From JAEUKH01 sp964447205 (GTDB lineage: Bacteria > Myxococcota_A > Polyangia > Polyangiales > Ga0077539), in NCBI GenBank assembly GCA_964447205.1, contig CAYUSB010000008.1, positions 143,073-207,072 of the forward strand: a stretch of DNA of 64,000 bases. The letters are read 5' to 3'. Both the position numbers and the translations under genes were made by a program. A model generated the notes under the pieces. The model did not search any database and was not told where the DNA came from. It saw nothing but the letters and a program-made list of their open reading frames with translations. How positions within the stretch are numbered: the first letter of the stretch is position 1; the number at the start of each line of letters is the position of its first letter. Shown in pieces: positions 49,464 through 58,021 of the stretch.

Positions 49464-49954
49464 CCCACGCCCACGATCCCGCCGCCGCGAAGGAGAGCCT
49501 CCGGGCGGCCCTGCTGGAAGTACTGAACCGAGAGCTCGCGGCCTGCGAAGCCGCCCACCGTACGACCCTCGACGGAGCCACCCACGCCGAGGCCCGCCCC
49601 GAAAACCAGAAGGACACCCGCTCCCTGGAGCAGTCCTACCTCGCCCGCGGACAGGCCCTGCGGGCCGTGGCCCTGCGCGAGGCCGTGGAGTCTGTGCGGG
49701 CCATGCCCCTCGGAGATTTCCGCGGGCGCCCGGTCGCCCTCGGGGCCCTGGTCACCCTCGAAGACGAAGACGGCCTCGCCCGCAGGGTGTGGCTCGTGCC
49801 CGACGGAGCCGGGGCCGAGCTGTCCGAAGGGTTCCGGGCCCTGTCGGTGACCTCGCCCCTCGGGCGCCTCCTGGTGGGGCGCCGTGAGGGCGACGAGGTC
49901 GAGGCTCCACGCGGCGGCGGACGGGTGACCTACACCCTCGCCGCGGTGGAGTAG
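49460..49954 (+). CDS. GreA/GreB-like transcript-cleavage-factor relative
   Basis: Predicted 164 residues. A helical N-terminal half (EVLNRELAACEAAHRTTLD, then QSYLARGQALRAVALREAV) contains the acidic tip region without the classical Asp-Glu pair being certain. The C-terminal half matches the FKBP-like domain: GALVTLEDEDGLARRVWLVP, SPLGRLLVGRREGDEVEAP and RVTYTLAAVE. Gre factors stimulate RNA polymerase backtrack cleavage; this looks like a divergent paralogue. It overlaps the lipase gene stop by four bases. Confidence 0.75.
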   Translation: MTHAHDPAAAKESLRAALLEVLNRELAACEAAHRTTLDGATHAEARPENQKDTRSLEQSYLARGQALRAVALREAVESVRAMPLGDFRGRPVALGALVTLEDEDGLARRVWLVPDGAGAELSEGFRALSVTSPLGRLLVGRREGDEVEAPRGGGRVTYTLAAVE

Positions 49955-49976
49955 GTCCCGCACCAAGGGCCGTGGG

Positions 49977-50666
49977 TTACGGGGTCCATTGGGTGGTTGA
50001 GCCCGGTCGGATGGTGGGTCGGCTCGCCTCGCCGAGGAGCCACGCGGCCACCCCGAGGGCCACCCCGACCCCCAGGGAGATGCCCCCGGCGGGGGTCAGG
50101 TCGGTGCCGTAGTCGTCGCTCCCGATGGCCAGAAGGGCCCCGCCCATCGCCGTAGCCCCGAGGCTGAGGCCGCCGAGGAGGAGGGCGGTGATGATCCCGG
50201 CCACAGAACTCTGCTGCTGCCCGAGGGTGTGACGGAACACCGAAGGGCGCGTCCCCACCCGCACCGAGGCGCTGCTCGAGCGCGTGCTGGAAGGGTCGAC
50301 GTCCGTCAGGACGAGCTCGTGATCGCCGCGGGGAAGGTTGACCGTGCAGGGCGTGCGGCAGAGGGGGCGGGTGACGAGGCCCCCCTGGGTCTGGCCGGCC
50401 TGCATCGGACGATTCTGGGTCGCCCATTGGGCATTGGGGTCGATCTGGGTGCGTTGGATCAGGAGTTCGACCCGAGCCGAGCCCTCGGTGACATCGAGGG
50501 TGACCGTGCCCTCGTCCTCGGCGGGGGCCCGCGGCGGGTCGGGGATCGCCACGAAGGCCCGGTCGGGCGGGGGCGGCGGGCGGAGGTACCGCGGGGTGCA
50601 GCCCGTCAACGCAACCAGAACACACAGAGGCAAGCCGAGACGCCGGAGCGTCGGGGTGTTTCCCAT
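49977..50666 (-). CDS. Lipoprotein with PEGA-like domain and two membrane segments
   Basis: Predicted 229 residues. Signal LGLPLCVLVALTGC gives a lipobox Cys about residue 23. Residues 45-140 contain strands and CRTPCTVNLPRGDHELVLTD, the PEGA-type pattern in which PC-TV-NLP-G-H is typical. Then two hydrophobic helices (AGIITALLLGGLSLGATAMG and GISLGVGVALGVAAWLL) follow. PEGA domains occur in surface and sensor proteins. Convergent with the Gre-like gene (22 bases apart). Function unknown. Confidence 0.72.
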   Translation of the reverse strand: MGNTPTLRRLGLPLCVLVALTGCTPRYLRPPPPPDRAFVAIPDPPRAPAEDEGTVTLDVTEGSARVELLIQRTQIDPNAQWATQNRPMQAGQTQGGLVTRPLCRTPCTVNLPRGDHELVLTDVDPSSTRSSSASVRVGTRPSVFRHTLGQQQSSVAGIITALLLGGLSLGATAMGGALLAIGSDDYGTDLTPAGGISLGVGVALGVAAWLLGEASRPTIRPGSTTQWTP

Positions 50667-50776
50667 AGGGGTCCATTGCTGGGGCGAGGGGAGAACTCCG
50701 GCAAGCGGGGCGACGAAGATTTCGCGGAGAACTGCCCCGAGATGCAGGCGCGTAGGGCGCCCTGTCCCGCGCGGAG

Positions 50777-51535
50777 TCAGAGCCGCGGGGCCACGAGCAC
50801 GAGGGCGTCGGGGCGGAGGGCGTGCAGGGCGTAGCCGAGGTTCCACAGGTCGTAGAGGCTGCGGAAGAGGGCGAGGGTGTCGTCGAGGCGCAGGCCCCAT
50901 GCGGCGACCTGGGCGGCGTCGTAGGCGGCTCCGCCGAGGCGCGGGGCGCACGCACGGATCACGGCCCCGGCCACCTCGGCGTCGCGGTCTCTGTCGGGCG
51001 ACACGAGGGCCCGCAGGCGCGGTCCGTCGAGTGCGTCTTCGGGGGCCACCCCGAGGCAGCGGGCCCTCCACCGGGTGGGGTCCACGGGGCACCACTGCAT
51101 CTGCATCCGTTCGGGGTCGACCCCGGGGACCCGCAGGGCCCGGGCGATCTCGCGCCCGATGCACTCGGCGGCCTCGACCCCCGCGGGGTCGGCGGCCAGG
51201 CTCAGCCCGTCGCGCAGGGTCGCGGGGTGGGGCCGTCCGGGCGTAGAACCGGGCCCGTGCAGGTCGGCGAGGAAGGCTCTGCCCGGGGCGTCGATCCAGG
51301 CCGCGGGGGCGATGGCCTCCCAGGCCTCGGCCGGGCTTGTGTGACCGCTCCAGGGGTGTCCCCGGGCGGCTCCCAGGGCCACCACGCGGTCCCAGGGGGA
51401 GGGCAGGCTCAGGGCTCCGGCGCAGTCCGCTTCGGCGAGGCCCGAGAGCTGGGCGAGCAGGGCCGGCAGCCGCGGGCGGGCGGGGCGCAGGACGCGGGCG
51501 GCGAAGGCGGCCACCTCGTCGGGCTCGGGCGGCAC
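50777..51535 (-). CDS. Hypothetical protein encoded after prepilin peptidase
   Basis: Predicted 252 residues from a GTG two bases after the pilD-like stop. It reads as soluble, with LSLAADPAGVEAAECIGREI, ARCLGVAPEDALDGPRLRAL, DAQVAAWGLRLDDTLALFRS and many Arg/Ala residues, and no recognisable domain. Weak features (HxxE-like EAAECIG, RDRDAEVAG) do not identify it. It is co-transcribed with the prepilin peptidase by spacing, so pilus or type II secretion links are possible but unproven. Confidence 0.62.
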   Translation of the reverse strand: MPPEPDEVAAFAARVLRPARPRLPALLAQLSGLAEADCAGALSLPSPWDRVVALGAARGHPWSGHTSPAEAWEAIAPAAWIDAPGRAFLADLHGPGSTPGRPHPATLRDGLSLAADPAGVEAAECIGREIARALRVPGVDPERMQMQWCPVDPTRWRARCLGVAPEDALDGPRLRALVSPDRDRDAEVAGAVIRACAPRLGGAAYDAAQVAAWGLRLDDTLALFRSLYDLWNLGYALHALRPDALVLVAPRL

Positions 51536-51537
51536 GG

Positions 51538-52512
51538 TCAGGCCCCGAGGAGGCGCAGCCACCACTGCACGATGATCTCGCCGCCGAACATGTACTCCAG
51601 GGCCCCGAGGGCCAGGAAGGGGCCGAAGGGGATCGGGGTCCGCAGGAGCCCCGGGTCGTCGGCCTCGGCCTCCGCGGGGGGCGTGTCGTCGGCGGGTTTG
51701 CCCTCGGGGCCTTCGGGCGTGTCCGCCGCGATCGTCGCGTCGGCCTCCTCGTCTTCGTCCTCGTCTCCCTCGCCGTCGAGGAGGGACGGGTCGGGCCCGA
51801 GCTTCCACCCGGTGACGCGGGCGAGGCCGACCGCGAGGAGTCCCTGGAGGGCCCCGGCGGACAGGGCGAAGAGAACAGCCTGGGGTCCGAGGAGGGCCCC
51901 CACCATGGCCAGGAGCTTGGCGTCGCCGAGGCCCATGCCCTCGCGCTTGAGAAACCGGCTCCACACGAAATAGAACGCGAAGGGGATCCCGAAGCCCAGG
52001 GCCGCCCCGAAGGCGCTCTGGCGCAGGCCGATCCCGGGGAGGAGGGCGTTGGCCGCGAGGCCGAGGGCCGTGCCCGTGAGGGTGATCACGTCGGGCAGGA
52101 GGAAGGTCGCCAGGTCGATAAACGACGCCGTCAGCAGCCCCCACACAAACGCAAACCGCAGGAAGAACAGGGCCCCGAAGGTGCTCAGGGCCAGGTCGGG
52201 TTCGGTCCGCAGGATGCGCTCGCACACGGCGAAGGCCGCCACGCCGTAGAGGGCCTCGACGAAGGGGTACCGCCCCGAGATGGGGGCCTTGCAGTCGCGG
52301 CACTTCCCGCGCAGCCACAGCCACCCGAGGACCGGGACGTTGTCATACCACCGCACGGGGTTGCCGCAGGACGGGCACCGCGACCCCGGGCGCACGAGGG
52401 ACAGCTCGCGGGGCCAGCGGTAGATCATCACGTTGGCGAAGCTGCCCCACAGAAGCCCCCAGGTGATCGCCAGTGTCCGGAGGTACCAGAGAGGCAGGTC
52501 GGTGGCGTCCAT
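51538..52512 (-). CDS. pilD: Prepilin peptidase (type IV leader peptidase)
   Basis: Predicted 324 residues with several membrane helices. The N-terminal cytoplasmic zinc motif is CPSCGN and CRDC; the catalytic aspartates appear in SFIDLATFLLPD and GMGLGDAKLLAMVG (GD-containing motif), as in PilD/GspO. It cleaves and N-methylates type IV prepilins and pseudopilins. An acidic insert (DGEGDEDEDEEAD) and Pro-rich stretch lie between later helices, an unusual loop. No pil or gsp structural gene is near. It follows the TPR gene by 13 bases. Confidence 0.92.
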   Translation of the reverse strand: MDATDLPLWYLRTLAITWGLLWGSFANVMIYRWPRELSLVRPGSRCPSCGNPVRWYDNVPVLGWLWLRGKCRDCKAPISGRYPFVEALYGVAAFAVCERILRTEPDLALSTFGALFFLRFAFVWGLLTASFIDLATFLLPDVITLTGTALGLAANALLPGIGLRQSAFGAALGFGIPFAFYFVWSRFLKREGMGLGDAKLLAMVGALLGPQAVLFALSAGALQGLLAVGLARVTGWKLGPDPSLLDGEGDEDEDEEADATIAADTPEGPEGKPADDTPPAEAEADDPGLLRTPIPFGPFLALGALEYMFGGEIIVQWWLRLLGA

Positions 52513-52525
52513 GCGGGCGGTAGTG

Positions 52526-53275
52526 TTACCCCAACCTGGGCGGCGACATCGTGCGCAAGGTGACCCGGGCCCGGCGGATCTCCGCCGCCAGGGTGGTGGC
52601 CCGCATGGGGTCGCCGACGTTGCGCTTGAGGAAGGCCACCAGGTTGCGCCGGGCCTCGTCGCGTTGGTCGAGGCTCAGGTGCAAGAGGCCCCGGACGTAC
52701 CGACCGTACCCCTCGCCGCACCGGGCGTCGCGCAGCTCGTCGAGGAGCTCGGGCAACCCCTCGATGGTGGTCGGGTCGTCGCCCCGGTCGACCTGGGCCA
52801 GGAGCCCCTGGGCCCGATGCAGGGCCCGGGCCCCGAGGGACCACCGGACGGCCCGCCCGTACGCCGACAGGGCCTCGTCGAAGAGGTCGGCGTGGTGCAG
52901 GGCCGTGCCCACCTGGGCCCAATGCAACGACCGCCGACTGGCCGGGGCGTTGCGGGCCGCGATGCGGTACGCCTGGGCCGCCCGGACCCACCAGCCCATG
53001 GCCGCGCAGGCCCGGCCGAGGTCAGCATGGGCCAGCTCCTGGGCCACCCCGACCCGAACCATCTTGCGGGCGATGGCGTGGGCGCTCCGCAACCGACGCG
53101 CGTACAGATGCGAGCGGTAGATCTCTCGCAACAGCAACAAGCGTGTCTCGGGGTCGATGCGGTCTCCCGCGGCCCGAAGCCCCTTCTCGGCGTACCCGCT
53201 CGCGTCCACCGGCGACCCGGTACGGATCGCCAGGCGAAGATAGTCATCCGCCGTCATGGGACGCTGCTTGCGCAC
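52526..53275 (-). CDS. TPR-containing protein
   Basis: Predicted 249 residues from GTG; an in-frame Met six codons on is an alternative. No signal or membrane segment. Helix pairs of TPR type recur: LLLLREIYRSHLYARRLRSA, LGRACAAMGWWVRAAQAYRI, GTALHHADLFDEALSAYGRA, GLLHLSLDQRDEARRNLVAF. TPR proteins mediate protein contacts. It is first in the minus-strand unit leading to the prepilin peptidase. Its upstream 153 bases are A+T-richer than average and have no gene. Confidence 0.73.
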   Translation of the reverse strand: MRKQRPMTADDYLRLAIRTGSPVDASGYAEKGLRAAGDRIDPETRLLLLREIYRSHLYARRLRSAHAIARKMVRVGVAQELAHADLGRACAAMGWWVRAAQAYRIAARNAPASRRSLHWAQVGTALHHADLFDEALSAYGRAVRWSLGARALHRAQGLLAQVDRGDDPTTIEGLPELLDELRDARCGEGYGRYVRGLLHLSLDQRDEARRNLVAFLKRNVGDPMRATTLAAEIRRARVTLRTMSPPRLG

Positions 53276-53398
53276 GGCCCGACTCTAGCAGCCCCCCCCC
53301 CGACCCTGCATCCGGGCGTGTGACATTCTCCGGCATGACGACGTTGTGATGAATAGTCTGATAGTAGTGGTGCGCGTAACGTATGTGCAGGGCACAAA

Positions 53399-53413
53399 CC
53401 CGGCGTCTCCGGG
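53399..53413 (-). terminator. Weak terminator-like hairpin beyond the MBL gene
   Basis: CCCGG-AGACG-CCGGG on the minus strand followed by TTTGTG, 16 bases past the MBL-fold gene stop. The stem is only five bases and the T-run short, so confidence is low. Confidence 0.28.
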
Positions 53414-53428
53414 CCTCTTGGGAACGGG

Positions 53429-54553
53429 TCAGGGTGGAGCTCCGCCGGGGCTGTGGGTCGTCGCGGGGGGCGGGGCGGGGGGAGCGGCGGGCAGGGGGCC
53501 GTGTTCGATGCGGCGGTGTTCGTACGAGGGGGACAGGCCCGGAGCGATGGCCGTGGGGGTCACCTCGCTCGACGAGAACATCTGTACGAACTCCGGGTTG
53601 TGGGCCACCGGGTCGACCACGGTGCGCTCGATCATCATGGAGGTGTACTGATCGGCCCCGTACTCGGGGGTGTTGCTGTTGAGGATCACGTCGAGGTCGC
53701 CCTGTCGGGCGGCGTTGGCGACCCCGGCGATGCGGCTGTGCCGGGCCGACCAGTTGTCGGCGCAGGTCCCGTTTTCGCTGCACCCCCACACGCCCCGGTC
53801 GGTCTTGAGAAACAGGGTCTGGTTGCCCACGGTGTGCCCCGGGGTGCGCACCAGGGCCACCCCTTCGCCGAGGAGGAGGTCCCCGTCGGTCAGGCACACC
53901 CGGCCGGTCTCCACCCCGGCCCGGCCCTCGGCCACGAACCACGCCCGTTGCATGGGGTGCAGGTCGTCCCACTGTTCCCACTCGGCCCGGGGGGCCAGGA
54001 GGGTGGCGTTGGGAAACCGGGGGGCGAGGCGCCCGTCGACGGTGCCCAGGAGCCCGCGCAGGTCTTGCGTGTGGAAGTGATCGAAGGCGAGGTAGTCGAT
54101 GTCGCCCGCCCCGAGCCCGAGGCGCGCGAGTTGGGCTTCGAGGGGGGCGAACGACTGGGCCGCGAGGCTGCTCAGGCGCTCGCCGAAGCGCTCGATCATC
54201 CGGGCGAAATAGGGGGTCGTGCGGGCCCGCAGGATGTCGGTGGGGTTGAAGAGCAGGGTCCGCGTGGCCTCCCCCTGGCGAAAGCGTACGAGCAGGCAGC
54301 GGTGGGTGAGCGAGACGTACGGGGCCGGGGACAGGGCCGCCCCCCCGAGGGCGAAGCGGGTGGGGTAGAGCAGGGTGGTGAGGGGCAGGGTCCGGACGCT
54401 CAGGACGGGGGTCTCGGCCGTGAGGCGGGTGCGCAGGGCCGCGGCACCCTCCAGGGCGGCGGCGAGTCGGCGCCCGTGGCCGCGGGCCTCCCAGGCGGGG
54501 TCGAGCATGTCGAGGGGCACGAAGGACGCGGGCAGCGGGGCGTAGTCGGTCAT
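53429..54553 (-). CDS. Metallo-beta-lactamase-fold hydrolase with unusual metal motif
   Basis: Predicted 374 residues. Fold signatures: YVSLTHRCLLVRF strand, LAFDHFHTQDLRGLLG (metal motif), TPGHTVGNQTLFLKTDRGV (second His) and later ADNWSARHSRIAG. The canonical HxHxDH appears as HFHTQD, shifted by one residue and lacking the last His, so metal ligation is altered. The tail is Pro/Ala-rich. It follows a zinc-type dehydrogenase gene by 17 bases, so the two may form a small pathway. Substrate unknown. Confidence 0.8.
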   Translation of the reverse strand: MTDYAPLPASFVPLDMLDPAWEARGHGRRLAAALEGAAALRTRLTAETPVLSVRTLPLTTLLYPTRFALGGAALSPAPYVSLTHRCLLVRFRQGEATRTLLFNPTDILRARTTPYFARMIERFGERLSSLAAQSFAPLEAQLARLGLGAGDIDYLAFDHFHTQDLRGLLGTVDGRLAPRFPNATLLAPRAEWEQWDDLHPMQRAWFVAEGRAGVETGRVCLTDGDLLLGEGVALVRTPGHTVGNQTLFLKTDRGVWGCSENGTCADNWSARHSRIAGVANAARQGDLDVILNSNTPEYGADQYTSMMIERTVVDPVAHNPEFVQMFSSSEVTPTAIAPGLSPSYEHRRIEHGPLPAAPPAPPPATTHSPGGAPP

Positions 54554-54570
54554 GGCGTGGCTTTCGTGGG

Positions 54571-55803
54571 TCACAGGGTGAGGACGGCCTTGACGCTCTG
54601 GTGGGCCTTGCGGTCGAGGCTCACCTCCAGGGCTTCGCCGTACGATGCGAGCGGCAGACGGTGGGTCACCAGGGCCTCGATGGGACGGTCCGTGCCCTGC
54701 AAGAGCTCGAGGGTGATGTCGAAGCTGCGCCGGGGGGAGGTGTGCCCGGGCAGGGTGTCGTGTCCGTAGGCCAGGGTGCCCACGAGGCGAAGCTCCTTGG
54801 CCCACACGAAGGTCAGGTCGAGCTTGGGGATCTCGCCGGCGCAGCCCACGAGCACGATGGTCCCGCCGGGGCGGGTGCAGCGCAGGGAGTCGTCGACCGA
54901 CTGGGGCGACCCCACGCAGTCGATCACCCGGTCGTAGCCGTCGGCGAGCCAGGGCCGGCCTATGATGGGCTGGAGCAGGGCCGACCCCGTCTCCGCTGCG
55001 AGGTGGGCGAGGTTGTCGGTGCCCCGCATGGGGTGCAGGGTGCGGGCGGCCCCGAGGTCTTGCGCGAGGTGGAGCTGGTAGTCTTCGAGGGCCAGGACGG
55101 TCACGGCCACGCTGGGGTAGAGCGCGTGCAGGGCCCACACCACCGCGAGGGCGATGGGCCCTCCGCCAAGCACGAGGACCCGCTCGTGGCCCGCGGGCGG
55201 GTTTTGTAGCACCGCGTGTACGGCCACCGTGAGGGGCTCGACGAGCACGGCCCGGCTGTCGGAGATGCTGTCAGGCACGCGGAAGAGCTGCGAGGCGTGG
55301 GCCACCATGCGGTCGCAGAAGCCCCCCGGGAGCGAGGCGCAGGCCCCGAGCATCACGCCCTGGCGGGGCCCCGTCCCGGCCCGCAGGCAGGTGGCGTAGG
55401 CCCCCGCTTCACAACGGATGCACGGGTCGGCCCCGCGTACGGCGCAGCTCAGGAAGGGGTCGACCACGACCCGATCGCCCTCGCGCAGGTCGCTGCCGTG
55501 CGGGGGGGAGACGACGTGGGCCAGGATCTCGTGGCCGAAGACCGCGGGCAGGCTCGCCAGCGACGACAGGGCCACCGAGGACTTGAAGAACACCGCGGCC
55601 AGGTCGCTCCCGCACACCCCCACCTGGGACGGGGCGAGCAGGGCGAAATCGCGCGAGGGCGGCAACGGAGCGGGCACGTCCTGCAACGCGAAACAGCTCC
55701 CCGGGCCGTAGAAGAACCCCGCCGCGCGGGCCCCCGGGATGCGCCCCGCGACCTTGGCCAGGCAGTACTTCGGCAGGGACAAATCGAACACGAGGGCGCG
55801 CAT
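54571..55803 (-). CDS. Zinc-binding medium-chain dehydrogenase/reductase
   Basis: Predicted 410 residues. Zinc ligands are in GVCGSDLAAVF and FGHEILAHV; a structural-Zn-like cluster is CIRCEAGAYATC with an earlier Cys. The NAD(P) Rossmann motif is VLVLGGGPIALAVVWAL, with VIDCVGSPQSVDDSLRC and PGGTIVLVGCAG. An atypical N-terminal 45 residues (LAKVAGRIPGARAAGFFYGP) precede the usual start. It oxidises or reduces alcohol/aldehyde or polyol substrates, unidentified. It is upstream of the MBL-fold gene. Confidence 0.87.
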   Translation of the reverse strand: MRALVFDLSLPKYCLAKVAGRIPGARAAGFFYGPGSCFALQDVPAPLPPSRDFALLAPSQVGVCGSDLAAVFFKSSVALSSLASLPAVFGHEILAHVVSPPHGSDLREGDRVVVDPFLSCAVRGADPCIRCEAGAYATCLRAGTGPRQGVMLGACASLPGGFCDRMVAHASQLFRVPDSISDSRAVLVEPLTVAVHAVLQNPPAGHERVLVLGGGPIALAVVWALHALYPSVAVTVLALEDYQLHLAQDLGAARTLHPMRGTDNLAHLAAETGSALLQPIIGRPWLADGYDRVIDCVGSPQSVDDSLRCTRPGGTIVLVGCAGEIPKLDLTFVWAKELRLVGTLAYGHDTLPGHTSPRRSFDITLELLQGTDRPIEALVTHRLPLASYGEALEVSLDRKAHQSVKAVLTL

Positions 55804-55845
55804 GGCAGGCCCCAGAGTATGGCACGGCCCCGGGGATGGTGGGCC

Positions 55846-57213
55846 TCAGGGGCGGTGGGCCTCGCGGGTCTTGCGGGTCCAGTGCACGAGGAGGGCGGCT
55901 GACACCGCGGCGAGCCCTGTGGCCAGACCCACCCACATCCCGATGGCCCCGAGGCCCAGGGAGAAGGTCAGGACCACCCCCACGGGGAGCCCGATCCCCC
56001 AGTGCCCCACGAGGTTGGCCAGGAGGCTCGGGAGGGTCTCCCCGAGGCCCCGCAGGACGCCCGCGAGGGTGACCTGGAGCCCGTCAAAGAGCTGGAAGAA
56101 GGCCGCGCAGAGCAGGAGGTCGCGGGCCAGGACGAAGGCGTCGGCCCGGAGCGAGAAGGCCCCGAGGATGGGCCGAGACAGCCCGAGGAGGCTCAGTCCC
56201 GACACGAGCATGAAGGCTCCGCCCAGGAGGACGGCGGTCCATCCGGCCCGGGCGGCCCCGCGGCGGTCTTCGCGGCCGATGGCCTGGCCCACCCGGACGG
56301 CCCCCGCGGCGCTCAATCCCAGGGGGACCATGAAGGTCATGCTGGCCACCTGGAGCACGACCTGATGGGCCGCCGCCGAGGTGGCCCCGAGCCGGCCCAC
56401 GAGCACGGAGGACAGGGCGAAGACGCCCCCCTCGGCGACGAGTTGGGCCCCCGCGGGCAGGCCGAGCCGCAGGAGCTCGCGCAGGGTGGGGACGTGGGGG
56501 CGAAACCCGGCCCGGCGGAGTTCGAGGCCGCGGGAGGCGCCCCAGGCGAGCATGGCCAGGGCCATAAACGTCCTGCACAGCACGGTGGCCAGGGCGGCTC
56601 CCTCGATGCCGCGGGCGGTGAATCCCCAATGGCCTTCGATGAGGGCGTAATCGGCCGCGAGGTTGACGAGGTTGGCCACCAGGAGGATGGCCGTGGCGGC
56701 CCGGGTGTCACCCATGGCCTGGAGGGTCTGGCGCGAGGCCGTAAACCACAGGACAGGAACGAGGCTCGGCGCCACCGTGGCGAGGTACCGCCGGGCCTCG
56801 GGGATGAGGGCCGGGTCGACCCCCGCCCGGGGCAGGGCCCAGGCTCCTGCGAAGAGCCCGAGCACACACGGGACGCTCACGGCCGTGGCCAGGATGAGCC
56901 CCTGGACGTAGGTGCGCGAGACCTCGTCGTGGCGTTCGGCCCCGAAGGCCACCGCGGCCACCCGGTCGATGCCCAGGAGGACCCCGAGGCCGACAAAAAA
57001 CGCCACGGAGTACACGGCCCCGGCCACCCCGAGGGCCCCCACCGAGGCCGGGCCCAGCCGGCCCACCATGAGGGTGTCGACCAGGCTCATGCTCATCACC
57101 CCCACCTGCCCAAGAACCACGGGCCAGGCCAGCGACAGGGTGGGGCCCACCTCGGGGGCGAGCGAGCGGAGGGGCGCAGAGAGAGGACGCATCGCAGAGA
57201 GCCCGAGGCCCAT
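55846..57213 (-). CDS. MATE family multidrug/toxin exporter
   Basis: Predicted 455 residues, about twelve helices. Typical MATE features: SLAWPVVLGQVGVMSMSLVD at the N-terminus, MVGRLGPASVGALGVAGAVY, TLQAMGDTRAATAILLVANL, and a second half starting RLGLPAGAQLVAEGGVFALS with VGRLGATSAAAHQVVLQVA, then GAVRVGQAIG and VLRGLGET. These cation-antiport efflux pumps expel drugs or metabolites. It lies 42 bases upstream of the MDR dehydrogenase gene on the same strand. Confidence 0.92.
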   Translation of the reverse strand: MGLGLSAMRPLSAPLRSLAPEVGPTLSLAWPVVLGQVGVMSMSLVDTLMVGRLGPASVGALGVAGAVYSVAFFVGLGVLLGIDRVAAVAFGAERHDEVSRTYVQGLILATAVSVPCVLGLFAGAWALPRAGVDPALIPEARRYLATVAPSLVPVLWFTASRQTLQAMGDTRAATAILLVANLVNLAADYALIEGHWGFTARGIEGAALATVLCRTFMALAMLAWGASRGLELRRAGFRPHVPTLRELLRLGLPAGAQLVAEGGVFALSSVLVGRLGATSAAAHQVVLQVASMTFMVPLGLSAAGAVRVGQAIGREDRRGAARAGWTAVLLGGAFMLVSGLSLLGLSRPILGAFSLRADAFVLARDLLLCAAFFQLFDGLQVTLAGVLRGLGETLPSLLANLVGHWGIGLPVGVVLTFSLGLGAIGMWVGLATGLAAVSAALLVHWTRKTREAHRP

Positions 57214-57319
57214 AGCAGGGAACGCCCCCCAACGGATCGGCCCTCACGCCTCCGCAGGCTGCCAAGGTATGTCAATCCGTCCTTGACGGGTGGGGGGGGC
57301 AGTGGCCCACTTGCCCGCC

Positions 57320-57985
57320 ATGACGACCAAGACGACCGATGGGGTGCTGCGGGCCGTGGCTCAACGCGTGGTGGACTCGTTTACGGCCCAGGGGGCTCTG
57401 TTTACGGGGCTCGACGTGTCCAACGTGGTCAAGAGCACCCTGCCCGATGTGCGGCACCGGCAGATCGCCCCCGTGGTGCGCGAGCTCTTCGAGCGCGGGG
57501 CCATGGGCGACTACACCCAGACCCTCATCGACGTGCTCGCCGACGGGCACAAGCCCGCCCAGGCCTACCTCTATCACCTGCCCGAGTACGACCCGTCCCT
57601 CTACGACGACGCCCACCGGGGGCAGCTCGCCATCCCCCCCGTGAGCACGAGCGTGGCCGTCGACGACGGGTCCCTGTCGAGCCACAGCGCCGAGGCCCCC
57701 GTGGTGGTGGGGCGCGATGGGCGGGGGAGGGTTCCGCGGCAGCTCTTCCTCAACGCAGGGATCGTCGGGGACGTGGTGTACATCCAGGCCAGTCAGCACC
57801 CCGCCCGGGTGGTCTGCGTGACCCCTACGGGCATGGAGGACGACGACGACATGGGGGCCGCCCTGGAGTACGAACACCCGGCCCTTCTGCACATCCCGCG
57901 GCGGTACATGGGGGTGTTTGTCCCCGGGGCGAAGGTCGTGGCCCGGGTGTCCCACGGTCAGGTCGAGCTGGTCGCCGGGGTCTGA
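57320..57985 (+). CDS. Unrecognised protein encoded next to a PARP
   Basis: Predicted 221 residues. The N-terminal ~75 residues look helical and winged-helix-like (LRAVAQRVVDSFTAQGALFT, LDVSNVVKSTLPDVRHRQIA, VRELFERGAMGDYTQTLIDV). Residues ~130-221 are beta-rich with a core RVPRQLFLNAGIVGDVVYI, HPARVVCVTPTG and PGAKVVARVSHGQVELVAG, suggesting a small barrel. No signal or membrane segment. The PARP gene starts 36 bases after its stop, with GGAGG ahead of it, so the two are likely one operon. I do not recognise the family; DNA binding is plausible from shape only. Confidence 0.75.
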   Translation: MTTKTTDGVLRAVAQRVVDSFTAQGALFTGLDVSNVVKSTLPDVRHRQIAPVVRELFERGAMGDYTQTLIDVLADGHKPAQAYLYHLPEYDPSLYDDAHRGQLAIPPVSTSVAVDDGSLSSHSAEAPVVVGRDGRGRVPRQLFLNAGIVGDVVYIQASQHPARVVCVTPTGMEDDDDMGAALEYEHPALLHIPRRYMGVFVPGAKVVARVSHGQVELVAGV

Positions 57986-58021
57986 GCGACCTGTAGGGTT
58001 TTTACGGAGGATCACAGAGCA

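Noticed and set aside
57270..57275. TTGACA on the minus strand, 57 bases upstream of the MATE gene, as a -35 box
   Set aside because: The position 17 bases on reads GAGGCG, nothing like a -10 box, so it is not supported as a sigma-70 promoter.
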